Source: Kiritimatiellia bacterium | GTDB taxonomy: Bacteria; Verrucomicrobiota; Kiritimatiellia; RFP12; UBA1067 | NCBI GenBank assembly: GCA_017959645.1 | Contig: JAGDAE010000271.1 | Coordinates: forward strand, 1-10,302 | Length of the DNA: 10,302 nucleotides | Direction: 5' to 3' | In this document: piece after piece, positions 7,575 through 10,302 of the stretch | How the letters are laid out: the number at the start of each line of letters is the position of its first letter | Numbering within the stretch: the stretch's first letter is position 1 | Made by a program: the position numbers and the translations under genes | Notes under the pieces: model-generated | What the model was told of the DNA's origin: nothing | The model's database searches: none | What the model saw: the letters and a program-made list of their open reading frames with translations, nothing else

Positions 7575-9727
7575 TCGTACGGGTCGCGATCGACCTCGCG
7601 CTGGACCGGCTCTTCACATACGAAGTTCCGGAAGCGCTTGAAAGGAAGCTGGCCGTCGGCCAGCTTCTTTCCGTTCCGTTCGGGCGCCAGCGCAAGCGCG
7701 CTTTCGCGATGGAGATCGCCGACGCCGCCGACACCGGTGCATCCTACCGCATAAAACCGGTCGACGGCATAATCGACGAGCAGCCGTTCTTCTCGGCCAA
7801 ATTGCTCGAGCTGGCCAGGATGGTCGCCGAATATACCGCGTCGCCGATCGAGAGCGTGCTGAAGGCGGCGGTTCCGGCGGCGGTCGTGCGTCCGGACGTC
7901 AAACCGCGCGAGATGCTTTTCGTCGAGCCGGCGCTTGCTCCGTTCGAAGTCGAGATGACGAAACGCCAGCAGTGGCTGTACGACCAGATTGCGCGGTTGG
8001 GCGGCGGGTGGATGGGACAGCTTTGCCGGGAATTGAAGACCACCCCGGCGTCGATACGGGTCTTGGGCGGAAAAGGGCTCGTGAAAGTGGCCGCGCGCAC
8101 GCGCAGGCGCAATCCGCTCGCAGGAAGACGGATAATCCCTTCGCGCCCGCTCGAACTGAACGAAGAGCAAGAAAAGGCGCTCGAAACGATTGCCGGCGCC
8201 GACCGTCCGGTGCTGCTTAGAGGCGTAACCGGTTCCGGGAAGACCGAGGTCTATCTGCAGGCGATCGCGAGAGTCCTCGAAGAGGGTCGCGGGGCGATCG
8301 TAATGGTTCCGGAGATAGCGCTGACGCCGCAGACGGTGCAGCGATTCGCCTCGCGTTTCGGCGACCGGGTCGCGGTGTTGCATTCGGCGCTTTCTGACGG
8401 CGAGCGCTACGACGAATGGCACCGGATACGCAGCGGCAGGGCGCAGGTTGCGGTGGGTCCGCGCTCTGCGGTTTTCGCGCCGGTGCGCAACCTCGGGCTG
8501 ATCGTCGTGGACGAAGAGCACGATACGAGTTACAAGCAGAACGAGAGCCCGCGCTACAACGCCCGGGACGTGGCGGTTCTGCGCGGACGGCTCGAGGGGG
8601 CGAAAGTCGTTCTCGGTTCCGCCACCCCTTCGCTCGAAAGCTGGCTCAATGCGAAGAAGGGCAAATATCTGCTTTCTTCCATTGACCGGCGCGCAGGCGC
8701 GGGGACGATGCCGGCTGTGCGTCTCGTCGATATGACCGGGAACCGCGGCATATATTCAAAGGAACTTCTCGACGCGATCAGGCGGCGGCTTGAGCGGGCG
8801 GAACAGACGATACTTTTCCTGAACCGCAGGGGATACTCGAGATCAACCGTCTGCGAGAATTGCGGCGGAGTCGTAACCTGTCCGGATTGTTCGGTTCCAT
8901 ACACGTACCACAGGGCGGACGATTGCCTGCGCTGCCATATTTGCGGAGGATGGATTCCGGTTCCTTCCGAATGCCCCGAGTGCCGGGCCGGCAGGTTTTC
9001 CTACCGCGGAACCGGCACGCAGCGCGCGGAAGCTGCGTTGAAGAAGTGCTTCCCGGCGGCGAGGATACTCAGGATGGATGCCGATTCGACCAGCCGCAGG
9101 CATTCCCACGACGACATCCTGTCCGCATTCGGGCGCGGAGACGCGGATATTCTCGTCGGGACCCAAATGATTGCGAAAGGACTCGATTTCAAGAACGTCA
9201 CGCTGGTCGGGGTGCTCAACGCCAACAGTTCGCTCGACATGCCGGACTTCCGGGCGGCCGAGCGGACCTACCAGTTGCTTGCGCAGGTTTCCGGCCGCGC
9301 AGGAAGGGCCGAGCTGCCGGGCGAGGTCGTGATACAGTGCTTCGATCCCGATGCGACGGCGATAAAGCTGGCGGCGAGAGGCGCCTACAGGGATTTTGCC
9401 GACGGCGAACTGAAGATCCGCGAAGAGTGCTGGTTCCCTCCATACTGCCATCTGGCGGTGCTGAATCTGAAATCGAAAGATCTGGATCTGGTGTCAAAGT
9501 GGTCCGACATGTACGCCAAGTCGCTTGCCAAGATCAATGGTCTCGCGGTTTCGGAAGCCGTACCATGCGCGCTGGAAAAGGCGGAGGGCTGGTACCGATG
9601 GCAGATCGTGGTGCGCTCGGCAAGCGCGGCGGCGATCGTGAACGCGTACCGGTGGCTGTCCGGCAAGCGTCAACCGGTGCCGGCGCTGCGGGTCTGCCTG
9701 GACATGGATGCGATATCGGTAAATTGA
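7571..9727 (+). CDS. priA: Primosomal helicase PriA
   Basis: PriA recognises stalled or repaired forks and reloads the replicative helicase. At 718 residues it is near the usual length. In order: a 3'-end DNA-binding domain (1-100, RVAIDLALDRLFTYEVP), a winged-helix region (about 125-190), helicase lobe 1 with Walker A GVTGSGKT (218-225), DEEH (314-317) and GSATPS (349-354), a zinc region with eight cysteines in four CxxC pairs (428/431, 437/440, 455/458, 468/471), then lobe 2 with GTQMIAKGLDF (530-540) and the QVSGRAGRA arginine finger (572-580), and the C-terminal domain. All key parts are intact. The GTG at 7571 overlaps the pseudopilin TGA (GTGA) and there is no clear ribosome-binding site, so translation is likely coupled to the pseudopilin. 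This start gives a normal N-terminus. Confidence 0.97.
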   Translation: MIVRVAIDLALDRLFTYEVPEALERKLAVGQLLSVPFGRQRKRAFAMEIADAADTGASYRIKPVDGIIDEQPFFSAKLLELARMVAEYTASPIESVLKAAVPAAVVRPDVKPREMLFVEPALAPFEVEMTKRQQWLYDQIARLGGGWMGQLCRELKTTPASIRVLGGKGLVKVAARTRRRNPLAGRRIIPSRPLELNEEQEKALETIAGADRPVLLRGVTGSGKTEVYLQAIARVLEEGRGAIVMVPEIALTPQTVQRFASRFGDRVAVLHSALSDGERYDEWHRIRSGRAQVAVGPRSAVFAPVRNLGLIVVDEEHDTSYKQNESPRYNARDVAVLRGRLEGAKVVLGSATPSLESWLNAKKGKYLLSSIDRRAGAGTMPAVRLVDMTGNRGIYSKELLDAIRRRLERAEQTILFLNRRGYSRSTVCENCGGVVTCPDCSVPYTYHRADDCLRCHICGGWIPVPSECPECRAGRFSYRGTGTQRAEAALKKCFPAARILRMDADSTSRRHSHDDILSAFGRGDADILVGTQMIAKGLDFKNVTLVGVLNANSSLDMPDFRAAERTYQLLAQVSGRAGRAELPGEVVIQCFDPDATAIKLAARGAYRDFADGELKIREECWFPPYCHLAVLNLKSKDLDLVSKWSDMYAKSLAKINGLAVSEAVPCALEKAEGWYRWQIVVRSASAAAIVNAYRWLSGKRQPVPALRVCLDMDAISVN

Positions 9728-9767
9728 TTTTGAACGTTTTCGCCGGAACGGCATTTTAGCGTATAGA

Positions 9768-10302
9768 ATGGAGATATACGAGGAGATTCTCAAGGATCGC
9801 GAATCCGGCACCCGTCGCATGGTCGACGAGTACCGTGCGCGTCTTATGTCGGCGGCGAGACTCCTCTGCAACGATTCCCACGAGGCGGAAGACCTCGTAT
9901 TCAGGGCGTTCGAGCAGGCAATCAGGAAGATAGACGATTTCCGCCCGGTAGGGTCGTTCTACTACTGGATCTACACGATACTCCTTAATCTCAGGAGGAT
10001 GGATGCGAGAAAGCGCCGTGCGCGTCCGCAATTCGTGCCGTGCGAGAATCTGCCCGAGCGGGAGTACGACGGCGCCGATCCGTTCGCCCAGTTCGTGTTC
10101 AGGGGCAGCGCCGAGGCTGTGCGCGAGGCGGTCGGTCGGCTGCCGGAGAATTTTCGCGAAGTGGTGGTTCTGCGCTATTTCGAGGAAATGTCGACTGGCG
10201 AAATCGCGAAAGTGGCAGGCGTTCCCGAAGGCACGGTGCGGAGCCGTCTGCACTACGCGAAAGAGGCTCTGTACGCGATGCTCAGCGATACGGAGCTGTC
10301 GC
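9768..10302 (+). CDS. ECF-type RNA polymerase sigma factor (3' end beyond the window)
   Basis: 178 residues are visible and the frame is open at the window edge. Sigma region 2 spans about residues 18-85, with the typical HEAEDLVFRAFEQA (39-52) followed by a WIYTILLNLRRMDARKRRAR helix (67-86). A linker of about 30 residues follows. Region 4 runs from about 115 to 172, with LPENFREVVVLRYFEEMS and the helix-turn-helix GEIAKVAGVPEGTVRSRLHYAKEAL. This is the two-domain ECF plan; any C-terminal extension or neighbouring anti-sigma gene would lie past the window. The in-frame stop upstream is at 9720-9722 and ATG 9768 is the first start codon, but no Shine-Dalgarno sequence precedes it. The next Met (residue 18, base 9819) would shorten region 2. 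It lies 40 bases after priA and may be cotranscribed. Confidence 0.9.
   Translation, partial: MEIYEEILKDRESGTRRMVDEYRARLMSAARLLCNDSHEAEDLVFRAFEQAIRKIDDFRPVGSFYYWIYTILLNLRRMDARKRRARPQFVPCENLPEREYDGADPFAQFVFRGSAEAVREAVGRLPENFREVVVLRYFEEMSTGEIAKVAGVPEGTVRSRLHYAKEALYAMLSDTELS

Noticed and set aside
9742..9757. Small hairpin GCCG-GAA-CGGC followed by TTTT after priA, as a terminator
   Set aside because: The stem is only 4 bp with a 3-base loop and a short T run (after an A), much weaker than the 5730-5772 terminator. Read-through into the sigma factor seems more likely.
9745..9767. ECF-type autoregulated promoter (GGAAC ... CGTATA) before the sigma factor
   Set aside because: The spacer is only 10 bases against about 16 for ECF promoters, and the -10 would abut the start codon.

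Overview
The window is a dense, GC-rich stretch (coding lines that I counted by hand run about 60-75% GC) with every recognised gene on the + strand. It looks like core chromosome of a Gram-negative-type bacterium, most likely from the PVC group (Lentisphaerae/Kiritimatiellae/Verrucomicrobia). That assignment is an inference from a one-piece SecDF, a stand-alone pseudopilin of the kind that abounds in that group, and an exported Gfo/Idh/MocA protein with a Tat-like leader. I see no tRNA, rRNA, CRISPR array, insertion sequence, phage gene or integrase.

Layout. (1) 2-241 is the 3' end of an unrecognised gene, followed by a hairpin and an approximately 240-base gap. (2) 485-2469 is an operon of an exported Gfo/Idh/MocA-family protein and the undecaprenyl-pyrophosphate phosphatase uppP, joined by a TGATG stop/start overlap. 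(3) 2509-5708 holds a fused secDF followed by ribosomal proteins L35 (rpmI) and L20 (rplT), closed by a strong intrinsic terminator. (4) 5802-6799 holds a small zinc-ribbon/coiled-coil protein of unknown function and a CDP-alcohol phosphatidyltransferase (pgsA-like), 2 bases apart. (5) 6837-9727 holds a type IV pilin-like (pseudopilin) gene whose stop overlaps the GTG start of priA. (6) An ECF sigma factor starts at 9768 and runs off the window.

The common theme of the first half is envelope biogenesis: recycling of the undecaprenyl carrier, the protein export motor and phospholipid head-group synthesis, mixed with translation (L35, L20) and replication restart (PriA). Four operon heads carry a housekeeping-type -10 box. 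Three of these share the exact 10-mer TATAATACGC, and two lie on top of the stop codon of the gene before. This compact promoter layout, the terminator/promoter superposition at 5730-5783, an uncharacterised zinc-ribbon partner of the phosphatidyltransferase, and a Gfo/Idh/MocA protein lacking the usual catalytic lysine are the points most worth a second look. I found no convincing new multi-gene system; most of the window is ordinary housekeeping sequence.
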